From contig JACKEJ010000008.1 of assembly GCA_020633055.1 (NCBI GenBank), positions 372,001 to 436,000 of the forward strand: 64,000 nt of DNA, written 5' to 3'. The position numbers and the translations under genes are program-made. Of the stretch, positions 15,382 through 24,800 are shown piece by piece. How positions within the stretch are numbered: position 1 is the first letter of the stretch; each line of letters opens with the position of its first letter. This DNA comes from Sandaracinaceae bacterium (GTDB taxonomy: Bacteria; Myxococcota_A; Polyangia; Polyangiales; Houyiibacteriaceae). The notes beneath the pieces are model-generated. The model saw only the letters and a program-made list of their open reading frames with translations. It had not been told where the DNA came from and did no database searches.

Positions 15382-17091
15382 ATGTCTTCCCTCTCGCGTG
15401 CCCGTTGGCGCCCGGCGCCGCTCGCCGCGCTGGGCACATTTGCGCTGACCGCCCTGGCGCTGACCTCGTCGAGCGGCTGCTCGCCTTCGGGTCGCACCTT
15501 CGAGCGCCGCGCCGACGGCACGGACGTCGCGTTCGACCCGGCGCACGTGCTCACCGTCGAGGTCGAGATGCCCGCGGCGGACTTCGACGTGCTGCGCACA
15601 CAGGGGCGCACGCTGGCGGACGTGTGCTCGCCCGAGAGCCCCTACGACTACTTCACGGCCACCGTCACGGTGGACGGCATGCGCTTCGAGGGCGTGGAGA
15701 TCCGCAAGAAGGGCTTCTTCGGCTCGCTGAGCGACGAGCGCCCCTCGCTGCGGCTGCGCTTCGCGGAGGACTCCGGCCCCTACGGGCTGCGGCGCATGAC
15801 CCTCAACAACGACCGGCAGGACCCGAGCCACCTGCGGCAGTGCCTGAGCTACGGCGTGATGGCCGCGGCGGGCGTGCCGGCGCCGCGCTGCAACTACGCG
15901 CGCGTCACGGTCAACGGCGAGGCGCTGGGTGTCTACACGCACGTGGACAGCATGAACAAGCCCTTCCTGCGGCTGTACTTCGACGACGAGGACGGCGCGC
16001 TGTTCGAAGGACAGACCGGCGACTTTTCCGAGCCCTTCTTGGGCGGCGTCCAGAGCAAGACCGACGAGCAGCCCGACCGCGAGTTCTTGGCCGCGCTCGC
16101 TGACGCGCTCGCCGAAGACGACGAGGGGCGCATGCTCTCGCGCGTGAGCGCGCGGGTGGACATCGATGCGTTCCTGTCGTTCTGGGCGGCCGAGGCGCTG
16201 ATCGGCGCCTGGGACGGGTACAGCAACAACCGCAACAACTGGTTCGCCTATCGCGACCCGGACAACGGCAAGCTCTACTTCATGCCGTGGGGACCCGACG
16301 CGACGTTCGCGCCACTGCGCTTCGAGCAGGGGCTCGGCTCCATCAACGGGCCGCTGCGCTCGGTGTTCACGACGGGACGGCTGAGCGCGCGCCTGTTCGA
16401 GGTCGACAGCGTGCGGAGGCGCTACGAGGCGCGCATGGCCGAGCTGCTCGAGGACGCGTGGAACGAGGACGCGCTGCTGGCAGAGGTGGACCGCGTGAGC
16501 GCGCTGTTGGGCACCGACGTGGACGCGACCACGGCGGACGTGGTGCGCGGCTACATCGCGAACACGCGCGCCGACATCGAGGCGGAGCTGACGCGCGGGC
16601 TCCCCGCGTTGCCCGCAGGCTCGGTGGGCGCGCCCGTGTGCCTGTACCCCGCAGCCGTCCTCAGCGGGACCTTCGACACCACCTTCGACACGCTGGACAT
16701 CACGCAGCTGACGGAGACGCGCGGGACGCTGACGTGGACCAGCGACCCGCCCACCGTGAACCTGCCACAGCAGTACGACGCGGTGGCTGGGCTCGACCCG
16801 CAGCTCATGAACACGCCCACGGTGCGTGTGCTGGGGCAGCGGGTGTCGGGGCAGGTGCTGGTCGTGGCGTTCCCGATCGCACCCGAGGACTTCGAGAGCG
16901 GGACGGTCATCCCGCTCTCGGGGCTCACGGCGCTCGGCGTGGTGGTCGAGCTCACCTTCCGCCCGACGGGCCCGCTGCTGCGCTCCCTCGGCGTGCTCAC
17001 CAACGGGACGCTGACCCTCGACGAGGTGGACGCCACGTCCGGCGGGCGCATCGCTGGGAGCTTCAGCGGCCAGTTCTACGAGCAGCGCTAG
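15382..17091 (+). CDS. CotH-family (spore-coat kinase-like) secreted protein
   Basis: 569 residues with a signal peptide ending in a lipobox (SSSGC). The CotH pattern covers about 55-400: FEGVEIRKKGFFGS, LRRMTLNNDRQDPSHLRQ, NGEALGVYTHVDSMNKPFL, NNRNNWFAYRDPDNGKLYFMPWGPDATF. In CotH kinases this last block holds the metal-binding Asp, and the NN(R)NN(W) segment the ATP site. The C-terminal 150 residues are a beta-rich add-on of unknown role. CotH enzymes phosphorylate extracellular proteins; whether this one is active cannot be told. No ribosome-binding site is evident before ATG 15382. Confidence 0.8.
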   Translation: MSSLSRARWRPAPLAALGTFALTALALTSSSGCSPSGRTFERRADGTDVAFDPAHVLTVEVEMPAADFDVLRTQGRTLADVCSPESPYDYFTATVTVDGMRFEGVEIRKKGFFGSLSDERPSLRLRFAEDSGPYGLRRMTLNNDRQDPSHLRQCLSYGVMAAAGVPAPRCNYARVTVNGEALGVYTHVDSMNKPFLRLYFDDEDGALFEGQTGDFSEPFLGGVQSKTDEQPDREFLAALADALAEDDEGRMLSRVSARVDIDAFLSFWAAEALIGAWDGYSNNRNNWFAYRDPDNGKLYFMPWGPDATFAPLRFEQGLGSINGPLRSVFTTGRLSARLFEVDSVRRRYEARMAELLEDAWNEDALLAEVDRVSALLGTDVDATTADVVRGYIANTRADIEAELTRGLPALPAGSVGAPVCLYPAAVLSGTFDTTFDTLDITQLTETRGTLTWTSDPPTVNLPQQYDAVAGLDPQLMNTPTVRVLGQRVSGQVLVVAFPIAPEDFESGTVIPLSGLTALGVVVELTFRPTGPLLRSLGVLTNGTLTLDEVDATSGGRIAGSFSGQFYEQR

Positions 17092-17098
17092 CGGGCTT

Positions 17099-17449
17099 CT
17101 AGGCCGCGGCCTGCGCCTCGACCAAGCCCACCACGTTGCCCTCGGGGTCCGCGAACATCCCGAGGATGACCCCCGGAAGCTCCGTGCGCGGCATCAGCGT
17201 CTTCCCGCCGAGCTCCCCAGCGCGCGCCAGCGACTCCTCGATGCACGGCGTCTCGACGTAGAACGTGACGCGCGGGGCGTCCCCCTGGCCGACACCGCCC
17301 GAGATGCCCGCATTCTTCGGGGCGTTCACCATGCCGTACTCCATGGTGCCGTCCACGTCGTAGGTCCACGCGAACAGGTCGCCGTAGAACGAGCGCAGCT
17401 TCTTGCCTTCGGTGCCCATCACTTCGAACCAAACCACTGGGTGCTTCAT
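17099..17449 (-). CDS. VOC (glyoxalase/bleomycin-resistance fold) family protein
   Basis: 116 residues, the size of a two-module betaalphabetabetabeta VOC protein. Motifs: MKHPVVWFEVMGTEGKKLRSFYGDLFAW, TFYVETPCIEESLARAGELGGK, FADPEGNVVGLVEAQ. ATG 17449 has a GGAAGAGAC site; the upstream extension lacks one. The VNAPKNAGISGGVG segment resembles the uncharacterised YycE/PhnB-like branch. Substrate unknown. Convergent with the CotH gene (gap of seven bases). Confidence 0.85.
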   Translation of the reverse strand: MKHPVVWFEVMGTEGKKLRSFYGDLFAWTYDVDGTMEYGMVNAPKNAGISGGVGQGDAPRVTFYVETPCIEESLARAGELGGKTLMPRTELPGVILGMFADPEGNVVGLVEAQAAA

Positions 17450-17508
17450 CTGTCTCTTCCTCGTGTTCGGACCGCCCTGTGCGGCCACGGGGAGAGGTAT
17501 GCGGGGGG

Positions 17509-17559
17509 GCTCCTGACAGCGTCATGTCAGCAGCGCCGTCGGGATGATCGCTCCTGACA
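17509..17559. repeat. Direct repeat GCTCCTGACA twice, with CTGACA-N6-TGTCAG
   Basis: GCTCCTGACA occurs at 17509-17518 and 17550-17559. The first copy also forms an inverted repeat CTGACA (17513-17518), six bases, TGTCAG (17525-17530). The pair lies in the divergent spacer between the VOC gene and the Fpg/Nei-like gene, where a repressor or activator site would be expected. Confidence 0.35.
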
Positions 17560-17623
17560 ACTCCTGTCTCGCGCGCGCGCGCCGCGGAGAGGCGAGCCGG
17601 TGTGCGATAGTGACGCCCGCGCC

Positions 17624-18547
17624 ATGCCCGAGCTGCCCGACATCGAGAGCTACTGCCACGCGCTGCGCGCTCGCGTCGTGGGTCAGCCGCTCGAGGGCTT
17701 CGAGCTGCTGAGCCCCTTCGTGCTGCGCACGGTGTCACCCGCGCCCGCCAGCGTCGTCGGGTCGCGCTTGCTCTCCGTGTCGCGCCTCGGCAAGCGCATC
17801 GTGTTCTCGTTCGAGCACGACGTGCACGCCGTGGTGCACTTGATGATCGCGGGACGCTTCCGCTTCGAGGCCGCCACGGGGAAGCCCCCCAAGCCCCTCT
17901 CGCCGCGCGCGGGACCGTTGCTGCGCATGACCTTCCCCACCGGGCTCCTGACACTCACCGAGGTCAGCAAGAGGAAGCGCGCGAAGCTCCACATGGTGCA
18001 GGGCGCGGTCGCGCTGGCCGAGCACGACCCAGGCGGCATCGAGCCCCTCGAGGTCGACGCGGCGGCGTTCCGCACGGCGCTCACGGCCGAGAACCACACC
18101 ATCAAGCGCGCCCTCACCGACCCGCGCGTGCTGAGCGGTATCGGCAACGCCTACAGCGACGAGATCCTGCACCGCGCCGAGCTCTCGCCCGTACGCTGGA
18201 CCACGCGACTGAGCGACGACGACTTCGCTCGGCTGTACGCGGCCACGCGCGCGGTCCTGACCGAGTTCCGCGACCGCATGATCGCGGAGCTGGACGGAGG
18301 CTTCCCAGAGAAGGTCACCGCCTTTCGCCCCGACATGGCCGTGCACGGCAAGTACGGGCAGCCGTGCCCGGTGTGCAGCGACCCGGTGCAACGCATCCGC
18401 TACGCCGACAACGAAACCAACTACTGCGCGCGTTGCCAGAACGACGGCGTGCTGCTGGCCGACCGCAGCTTGTCGCGCCTGCTCAAGGGTGACTGGCCGA
18501 AGACGCTGGACGCGCTGGAGGAGCTCAAGCGCGCACGTCAGCGGTGA
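17624..18547 (+). CDS. Fpg/Nei-family DNA glycosylase
   Basis: 307 residues. The start is fixed by chemistry: the family needs Pro2 as N-terminal nucleophile, and the sequence is MPELPDIE, with E3 as the second catalytic residue. K57 is in the conserved LGK position. The H2TH region (SGIGNAYSDEILHRAELSP, about 171-189) and a C-terminal zinc finger (Cys 248, 251, 268, 271) are complete. It removes oxidised bases and cuts the abasic site. The sixth residue is D where Fpg usually has E, so it belongs to a sideline of the family. The GTG at 17600 is in frame but would bury Pro2. Confidence 0.9.
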   Translation: MPELPDIESYCHALRARVVGQPLEGFELLSPFVLRTVSPAPASVVGSRLLSVSRLGKRIVFSFEHDVHAVVHLMIAGRFRFEAATGKPPKPLSPRAGPLLRMTFPTGLLTLTEVSKRKRAKLHMVQGAVALAEHDPGGIEPLEVDAAAFRTALTAENHTIKRALTDPRVLSGIGNAYSDEILHRAELSPVRWTTRLSDDDFARLYAATRAVLTEFRDRMIAELDGGFPEKVTAFRPDMAVHGKYGQPCPVCSDPVQRIRYADNETNYCARCQNDGVLLADRSLSRLLKGDWPKTLDALEELKRARQR

Positions 18548-18561
18548 CCCCACCACTCGCC

Positions 18562-21500
18562 TCAGAAGGCGAGCTGTGGGTTCCTCAAGATGACGAGGTC
18601 ACGCGCGCCGATCAGCGGACGCCCCTCGTAGCCGCCCGACACGGCGCCGACGACATAGAAGCCGCTCGGCGTGTCCGACACCACCTGCGCGTTCTCGAGG
18701 CGCGGCACGACGACGCGGAAGGTGACGTCGCCCGTCGCGGCGATCGCGCGCACCTCCGTGACGTTCTCGCTGTTGGCGACACCGTTCACCACGACCATCG
18801 TCGTGTCGCCGTCCACGCGGAAGTCCGTGCGAACGGGCGACTCCACCCCGGCCACCCTCGCCCACTGCATGGTCCCGCTGGTGGGCGGTCCACTGTGGAA
18901 CTCGACCCGCCCGGACGTGTCGGCGCCCCACAGCTCCGCGCTCTCGCTCAACGAGAAGTCCCACGCGAGGTCACCCGCCATCTCGAAGTCGCCGGGGCAG
19001 AGCTCGCCGTAGTTGCCCGGGAGCATCGGGTCCGTCGAGGGGACCGTCGCGAGCGAGCAGTTGCCCCATGCGAAGACCACGTCGCGCCCATCTGCGACGG
19101 CGATGCGACCCTGCGAGCGCGCCGTGTAGAAGCTGAACGTTCCGCTGTACGTGTCGAGGACCGCCCCCGTGTGCGAGACCTCCCAGAGGTGCGGCGTGGT
19201 GGCCACCGTGCCGGCGAGCCAGCACGAGGTGGAGGAGCAGGCGAAGTCGGTGATGTTGGTGCGGTCGCCGAGCCCGACGCCGCCCACGTTCACGAACTGG
19301 CCATCCGCATCGACGACGGACAGGTAGAGCCCGTCGTTGGTCACCCCTGGGAGCTTCCTGGTCGCGCGCTGCAGCCAGTACGTCGTTCCGTCCGCGTGGA
19401 TGTCCACCAAGCTCGCCGACGCAGGGGTTCCGATGGCGGATGCGCCTGGGGGATCCTCGAGCTCGTGCAGCCAGTTGCGCTCGCCCTCGGGCGTGTAGCT
19501 CGCGAGGAAGCGCGACCTGGTGGTGAGCGAGAAGCGATTGTCCCCGTCGAGGTCGTCGCCCGTGGCCTGCCCGAACACGATCAGGTTGCCCGCGCCGTCA
19601 GTGCCGAGGTCCAGGGGGACCTCGTCTGCGATCGACCCAGTGAGGGTGACCAGCGGCGGCACGAGCCCGCCCAGCGGCTCCGGATCGGACCCGTCTGGGA
19701 GTCCGTCGCCGTCGGTGTCTGCCCGCCGTGGATCGGTCCCGGCGGCCCGCTCCTCCAGGTCGTTCAGCCCATCGCCGTCGCCGTCCGCGGTGGCGGGGTC
19801 CGAATGCACGAAGGGGCTCTCCGCGTAGTAGGCGAGGCTGCTGCGCACGCGCCAGCCCTCGCGGATCTCTTCCCAGTCGGTGAGTCCATCGCCGTCGCTG
19901 TCCTCGTCGTTGTCGCTCGTGCGATGCAGCATCTCCTCGCGGGCCGGGATGCCGTCCTGGTCTTCGTCGGAGATGAGCGTGAGGTAGATCTCGTCGCGCG
20001 GCATCAGGCGGATGTCCTCGAAGTCGAGCGCCGGGTCGAGCAGGCGCTCCGCGACGGACGCGCCCGTGGTCGCGTTCTCGGTGGCGAACATCACCCACAC
20101 GGTGGCTGCGGTCGCGCCCGAGGGCGACGCCGACACGTCGCGCATGCGCGTCAGGACCCGCACACCGTCCGCGTTCGCCTGGACCTCGTAGTCGGAGCTG
20201 TCGAAGCCGAGGATCTCGCTGAGCGCGTCCCCGAGGCGCACGCCGGCCACCCGCCCCGCCGCGACGCGCGCGACGTTGGTGGCCACGCGGAACTTCTCGG
20301 GCGCGCGGCGACCGCCGTAGTCGATGGCGATCAGCGCGGTGCGCGCCGCCGTCGTCTCGCCCACGGAGAACGCGAAGTCCGTGCCTGTGCGGTCCACCAG
20401 GTCGTAGCTGGCGGGCACGACGAACATCCCGGAGGGGTTGGCCAGCAGCGCGAGCGCGTCCCGCGTGAGCAGCTCTCCGGTGACCACGAAGGGTCCCCGT
20501 GTCTCGCCCTCGCCGATCACCAGCCCGTTCGCCGCAGCCGGCAGCCGGAGCGTGGTCACCGCCGCGAGCCCGCCCGGGTTGTCACGGTCGGGCGCCACGG
20601 CCGTGAGCACGAGGTCGTCCAGGCCAAAGGCGCGGGTGCCGCCGTTGTGGATGGACACCGTCGTCGACAGCGTGCCGCCGCGGATCGTCTGGCCGCGCGT
20701 CGAGGCGCTCGCGACAGCCTGCGAGTAGGCGTCGCGGCTGCTCTCGGTGGACGCCGTGTCGAACGTGAGGCCCATCTCGTCCACGAACGTGCCCGTGACA
20801 CTGGACGTCGTGGAGTACTTCGCGCCGTTGGTGGTCCCCAGGGAGACACCCACGGTGGCCTCCGTGTAGAGGTCGAGCGCGCTCGACGTGGACGTCTCGA
20901 GCGTGTAGCCCGTGGTCGCCTCCGTGCTCTCGGTCAGCGAGCTGGTGATGGCCGCCGTGTTCACGGTGCCGTTGCTGAGCTCCACGTGGAGGTCGACCTG
21001 GATGGCGCTCGAGATCTCGATCTGCGGCCGCGGCACGTCCGCGAGGAGCGCGTTCGTCGCGTTCTGGTTGATCTCCACGAAGTCAGAGCGCCCGTCTCCG
21101 TCCGTGTCGGCGAGCGTGGGGCTGGTGCCGTAGCGCTCGACCTCGGCGCCGTCGAAGAAGGCGCTGTTGCCCTCGGCGTCGGCGTCGCTGTCCACGTTGG
21201 TGGGCGAGCTGCCCCAGACGCGGATCTCGTCTGCGTCGGTCAGGCCGTCGCCGTCCGTGTCCGAGCTGACGGGGTTGGTGCGCAGCTGCCGCTCGAGCGC
21301 GTCACACACGCCGTCCCCGTCGCTGTCGCCGCTCGTCGGGTCGCTCATCACGCGCACCTCGGTGACGTCGCCCTGGCCGCTCTCGTCGAAGCGCACGAGC
21401 CAGCCCTCGTTCTCGAGGGCCGTGGAGAGGCCGTCGCCGTCGGGGTCGTCCTCCGTGATGACGGCCACCACGCAGCCCGCGCTGGGGTCGGTGGAGAGCG

Positions 21501-21873
21501 TCGCCACGCCCGCGCCCCCCTGGAGCACGAACTCGCTTCGGCCGTGCTCGTTCTCGGCGGCGATGGCGTAGGCGTAGAAGCGCCCCTCGACCACGCCGTC
21601 GTCGCGGAACACCTCTTGGTCGGCCGTGACGGTCGTGAGCTCTTCGAGGGTCGCGAGGTCCGGGATCGCGTCGACCATGGAGAGCTCCATGCGCCCCACG
21701 ACGAAGCCTTCTTCGTTGTCGCTCTGGTCCGCCCAGCGGACCTCGATGTGTCCTGCCTGGGCGCTGGCAGCGACACCGGCAGGCGCGTCGGGCGCGCTGG
21801 TGCTCGTCTCGCCGCAGGCGAGCGCGAGGGTGATGGGGAGGAGGGCAGCAGTGAATCGCGTCTTGGTGTTCAT
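18562..21873 (-). CDS. Large lipoprotein: FN3 - Ca-binding/binary-toxin-B-like core - TSP3 repeats - beta-propeller
   Basis: 1103 residues, lipobox LALAC (Cys 20). Order: fibronectin-III-like domain (about 28-120); DPDGDGLSTALENEGW (143-158) and further DxDxDG calcium loops (about 182-262); a Ser/Thr-rich alternating stretch (about 300-380); a beta-rich part with VSIHNGG (407-412) and ASYDL (488-492); GVRLGDALSEILGF (544-557) and DFEDIRLMPRDEIYLTL (617-633); more DxDxDG repeats (637-732); then a probable seven-bladed propeller to residue 1103. The middle lines up by eye with domains 1-3 of anthrax protective antigen. Second gene of a tandem pair, 7 bases after its paralogue; ATG 21873 follows a weak GTGAGAAC site. 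Confidence 0.7.
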   Translation of the reverse strand: MNTKTRFTAALLPITLALACGETSTSAPDAPAGVAASAQAGHIEVRWADQSDNEEGFVVGRMELSMVDAIPDLATLEELTTVTADQEVFRDDGVVEGRFYAYAIAAENEHGRSEFVLQGGAGVATLSTDPSAGCVVAVITEDDPDGDGLSTALENEGWLVRFDESGQGDVTEVRVMSDPTSGDSDGDGVCDALERQLRTNPVSSDTDGDGLTDADEIRVWGSSPTNVDSDADAEGNSAFFDGAEVERYGTSPTLADTDGDGRSDFVEINQNATNALLADVPRPQIEISSAIQVDLHVELSNGTVNTAAITSSLTESTEATTGYTLETSTSSALDLYTEATVGVSLGTTNGAKYSTTSSVTGTFVDEMGLTFDTASTESSRDAYSQAVASASTRGQTIRGGTLSTTVSIHNGGTRAFGLDDLVLTAVAPDRDNPGGLAAVTTLRLPAAANGLVIGEGETRGPFVVTGELLTRDALALLANPSGMFVVPASYDLVDRTGTDFAFSVGETTAARTALIAIDYGGRRAPEKFRVATNVARVAAGRVAGVRLGDALSEILGFDSSDYEVQANADGVRVLTRMRDVSASPSGATAATVWVMFATENATTGASVAERLLDPALDFEDIRLMPRDEIYLTLISDEDQDGIPAREEMLHRTSDNDEDSDGDGLTDWEEIREGWRVRSSLAYYAESPFVHSDPATADGDGDGLNDLEERAAGTDPRRADTDGDGLPDGSDPEPLGGLVPPLVTLTGSIADEVPLDLGTDGAGNLIVFGQATGDDLDGDNRFSLTTRSRFLASYTPEGERNWLHELEDPPGASAIGTPASASLVDIHADGTTYWLQRATRKLPGVTNDGLYLSVVDADGQFVNVGGVGLGDRTNITDFACSSTSCWLAGTVATTPHLWEVSHTGAVLDTYSGTFSFYTARSQGRIAVADGRDVVFAWGNCSLATVPSTDPMLPGNYGELCPGDFEMAGDLAWDFSLSESAELWGADTSGRVEFHSGPPTSGTMQWARVAGVESPVRTDFRVDGDTTMVVVNGVANSENVTEVRAIAATGDVTFRVVVPRLENAQVVSDTPSGFYVVGAVSGGYEGRPLIGARDLVILRNPQLAF

Positions 21874-21880
21874 GGTGTTC

Positions 21881-24800
21881 TCACTGCGCGAAGAGCAGCT
21901 GGGGGTTGCGGAGGATGAAGGCGTCCGTGCCGCCGATGCCCGCGGCACCGGGGAGGAAGCCCCCGTTGGAGGTCGCGACGACGAACAGGTTGCCGACGCT
22001 GTCGCGGTCGATGGCCACGACCCGGGTGGTGGCGTTGCCGACGGGCACGTCGAAGAGGGGCTGGCCGGACGAGGTGTGCCCCGAGAGCGCGCCGGCGCGT
22101 CCCGACTGTGTGCGCGCCGCGTAGACCTGATCCACGCGGTCCACGAACAGCGTCGTGACCTGCGCGGGGAAGCCGTCGCTGTTGGGGAAGGACACCGTCC
22201 ACAGGTCCGTCGCGGCGATGTTCATGCGCCGGATGGCGCCGCTCCCGTTCAACACGCCGCCAACCAGATAGGCGCCGCGGCTGTCGATGGCCACGTCCCT
22301 TACGCCAGCGCACGGTAGCGCCGTGTTGTCCGCGTCGGTTCCGATGGTGCGCGTGGCGAGCGCGCACGCGCTGCTCGACGGGTCGTAGTGCAGGAAGGCG
22401 AGCCTCGCACCCACGCTGTCCCCGCGTACCTCCGGGTACTGCGCGCCGACGTAGTTCGACCCGACCCGCGCGCCATCCGCGCGGTAGTTGATGACGATGG
22501 CGTTGCCGTCGCCGATGCGGACGTAGACCACGCTCAGGTTCCCGTTGCGCCCACCGAAGACACGCCCGAAGCGGATGGAGTCGACGGCCAGGGCGTTCTG
22601 GAAGTGGTAGTCGTTCACCCGCTCCACGCGGCTGACGCCGCCGTCCGGGCCGAGCAGCACCACGTACTGCGCGTGGGCGCCCACGCCGGGCAGCTGCGTG
22701 TCCGACGCGCTGAGCGCGATCCAGACGCCTCCGGATGCTGGCGCGAAGAGGCCCGTGCCGTAGTCGGTCACGCCCTCGAACTGCTGGACCCAGCGGAGCG
22801 CGCCGGTCTCGGCGTCGAACGCCGCGACGAACATGCCGCCCGCCGTGCCGTCCGTGTCGATGTCGCCGTCCGTGTAGCCCTGCACGTACACCTGCGTGTC
22901 GCCGATGGCTGCGTCGAGGACGGTGTCCGCGCCCAGGGTGCCCAGCGCGACGACGAACTCCCCCGACGCACCACGCGTCGGGAACGGGTCGAGGTCGTCT
23001 CGGATCCCGTCGCCGTCCGTGTCGGCGCGGTTCGGGTCCGTGCCCGCCGCCTTCTCGGCGGGGTCGTCGAGGCCGTCGCCGTCTGCGTCGACCACCGTGG
23101 GGTTCGAGAACACGCGCGGGTTCACCGCGTAGAGCGGGAGCTCCACCTCCACGTCCCAGCCCTCGCGGACCTCCTCGTAGTCGCCGAGGCCGTCGCCGTC
23201 GCTGTCCGTGACGGTGTCGAAGGTCCCGTACAGGCGCTCCTCGCGGTCGTAGAGGCCGTCTCCGTCCGCGTCGCGCACGTAGGTCAGGAACACGCGGTCC
23301 CGCGGCATCAGCACCAGGTCCTCGAAGCTGCGTGCGCGGTCCAGCAAGCGCGTGGACACGGGCTCCGCCGAAGTGGCGTTGGTGGTCGCGATGATGACCC
23401 AGTAGCCGACGGGCGCGTCGTTCGCGTCACGCTCGGCCTCGACCCCGCGCATGGCCGTGAGCACGCGCACCCCGTCCGCCCGGGCCTCGGTCACGAACCC
23501 CGTGTCCGCGGGGATGCCGAGCACGCGCGAGAGCGCGTCGCCCATGCGGATGCCCGCCGGCGTGCCGTCCGCCGTGCGCTCGACGTTGGTCGCGACGTGA
23601 TGGCGCTCGAGGGGGCGCAGTCCACCGTAGTCGATGGTGACGAGCGCCGTGCGGTCCTGGGTGGCCTCGCCGACCGAGAACGCGAAGTTCTCGCCCGAGC
23701 GGTCGGTGAGCTGGAAGCTCGCCATGCGGAAGAACATGCCGCTCGGGTTCGCGAGCAGGTCGAGGGCCGCGCGCGCCGAGAGCTCGCCCTCCACGCGGAA
23801 GGGTCCGGCCGTGCTGTTGGCGCCGAGGACCACGCCGTCCGCCTCGGGCGGCAGCGTGAGCGTGGTGATGCCCGTGTACGACGCGGGGTCGGTCGGGTCG
23901 CGGCGCAGGGCCGAGACGACGACGCCTCCGATCTCGAACACGCGCGTGCCCTCGTTCTCGATCTCGAGGGTGACGCCCACACGCCCGCCGACGATGGTCT
24001 GGTCCTCGCTGAGCGCCGTCTCGGACTGCCGCTCGTACGCCTGCTGGGCCGCGACGACGGATTCACGCGAGAGGGTGGTCCCCGCCTCGTTGACGAGCCC
24101 GACGCGGTACGAGCCGGTGACCGACGCCTCGCCACCGCCCGACGAGGGCAGCTCGATGAACGCGGTGCCCATGAAGGAGGCGCCCAGCTCGATGGTCTGC
24201 GTCGTCGCCGTGCTGGAGGTGTCCGCGAGGGTCGTCGTGTTCGACTGCTCGAAGCTCGTGACGCCGCTGATGGTCGAGGTCGTCCCCGTCGAGAGCTCCA
24301 CGTCGAGGTCGAGGTCGATCCCGCCGACGATGCGCAGCGCGGGCGTCGGGAGGTCGGCGACCAGCGGGTTCGTCCCGTTCTGGTTCACCTCTTCGAAGTC
24401 GGTGCGGCCGTCGCCGTCGGTGTCGTCCAGCGTGGGCGAGGTCCCCAGCGTCGTCAGCTCTGCACCGTCGAAGAACAGCCCGTTGCCGTGCGCGTCCCCG
24501 TCGCTGTCGACGTTGATGGGCGAGCTGCCCCAGCGGTCCAGCTCCTCGACGTCGGAGAGGCCGTCGCCGTCCGTGTCCGGGCGGCGCGGGTCGGTGCGCG
24601 ACGCGCGCTCGTCGCGGTCACACAGGCCGTCGCCGTCCGTGTCGCCCGAGGTCGGGTCGCTCGTCACCGCGCGCGTGAAGCGCGTGCCCTGACCGTCCTC
24701 GTCCACGATCACGTTCCAGCCCATCGCCTCGACCGCGTCCTCGAGTCCGTCGCCGTCGGTGTCGAGCGCCGTGGGCGTCCCGTCGCAGCTCACCCCGCCG

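Noticed and set aside
18544..21918. Long plus-strand open frame opposite the binary-toxin-B-like lipoprotein (and a similar one at 22388-25255)
   Set aside because: Composition is Val/Arg/Gly/His-rich with no recognisable domain, no start context, and it is the exact complement of a clear lipoprotein gene; a product of GC skew.
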